A DNA stretch of 6,083 nucleotides from NCBI GenBank assembly GCA_937914775.1, contig CALDNB010000048.1, positions 1 to 6,083 of the forward strand. Direction: 5' to 3'. A program made the position numbers and the translations under genes. The DNA is from an uncultured Clostridia bacterium. Lineage in GTDB: Bacteria; Bacillota; Clostridia; Monoglobales; Firm-18. Below the pieces are notes generated by a model that saw nothing but the letters and a program-made list of their open reading frames with translations, made no database searches and had not been told where the DNA came from. Each line of letters begins with the position of its first letter. The stretch's first letter is position 1. Below, piece by piece: positions 5,958-6,083 of this stretch.

Positions 5958-6083
5958 ATGAGTTTTTAAAAGCCAACAAGAAATATGTTGCACTTCTTAT
6001 TGCAGGTGTTATTCTTTTTTTAATACCCTCTTTTAATTTTAAAGACAGTAATGAAGAAAGGTTTATTGATGTAATAAAAAATG
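5954..6083 (+). CDS. spoIIIAG: Stage III sporulation protein AG (SpoIIIAG), 3'-truncated by the window
   Basis: The first 43 codons of the next operon gene. In B. subtilis SpoIIIAG forms a large oligomeric ring in the space between mother cell and forespore. The visible part has a short lysine-containing cytoplasmic N-terminus (MNEFLKANKKY), one membrane segment at about 12-26 (VALLIAGVILFLIPS) and the start of the extracytoplasmic region. This fits the single-anchor layout of SpoIIIAG, but the ring-forming domain lies outside the window, so the call leans on operon order. ATG 5954 overlaps the spoIIIAF stop by four bases. GAGGAG at 5937-5942 is the likely ribosome site, with a rather long 11-base spacer. 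The ATG at 5958 is in another frame and stops after three codons. Confidence 0.85.
   Translation, partial: MNEFLKANKKYVALLIAGVILFLIPSFNFKDSNEERFIDVIKN

Noticed and set aside
1..6083. CRISPR array, tRNA or rRNA genes, insertion sequences, riboswitches, phage or defence genes
   Set aside because: I saw no spaced direct repeats, cloverleaf-like sequences, transposase-like frames, conserved riboswitch cores or defence-type proteins. The window is almost wholly filled by conserved core genes, with no gap over about 100 bases.

Overview
The window is AT-rich DNA from a spore-forming member of the Bacillota, most likely the class Clostridia. The main reason is that most of a spoIIIA operon is present, a locus confined to endospore formers. 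Strong GGAGG-type ribosome binding sites, tightly packed genes and standard-code stops (TAA, TAG and TGA are all used) agree with this. The GTP-type phosphoenolpyruvate carboxykinase argues against Bacillus, which has the unrelated ATP-type enzyme. I cannot name a genus. All genes lie on the + strand.

Bases 1-700 hold the 3' part of rsmA (ksgA), the 16S rRNA dimethyladenosine transferase; its 5' end lies outside the window. A 75-base gap follows, with overlapping sigma-A-like promoter elements that begin inside the last rsmA codons, a perfect 16-bp AT-only palindrome and a strong Shine-Dalgarno sequence. Bases 776-2521 hold a complete GTP-dependent PEP carboxykinase with every catalytic motif I looked for. 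A textbook intrinsic terminator (14-bp perfect stem, 3-base loop, T run) closes this unit.

From about base 2616 to the window end runs the sporulation operon spoIIIAA-AB-AC-AD-AE-AF-AG, with AG cut off after 43 codons; spoIIIAH would be expected next. Neighbouring genes overlap or are separated by at most 11 bases, so they are almost certainly one transcript, made in the mother cell under sigma-E by analogy with Bacillus subtilis. Together they build the mother-cell half of the SpoIIIA-SpoIIQ channel across the membranes around the engulfed forespore: AA is the cytoplasmic ATPase, AB to AE are membrane components, and AF and AG are membrane-anchored ring-type proteins.

The window is essentially conserved chromosomal core and I see no undescribed system in it. 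The points most worth a second look are the very short SpoIIIAF, the overlapping promoters and palindrome ahead of the carboxykinase, and the ambiguous start and promoter of spoIIIAA.
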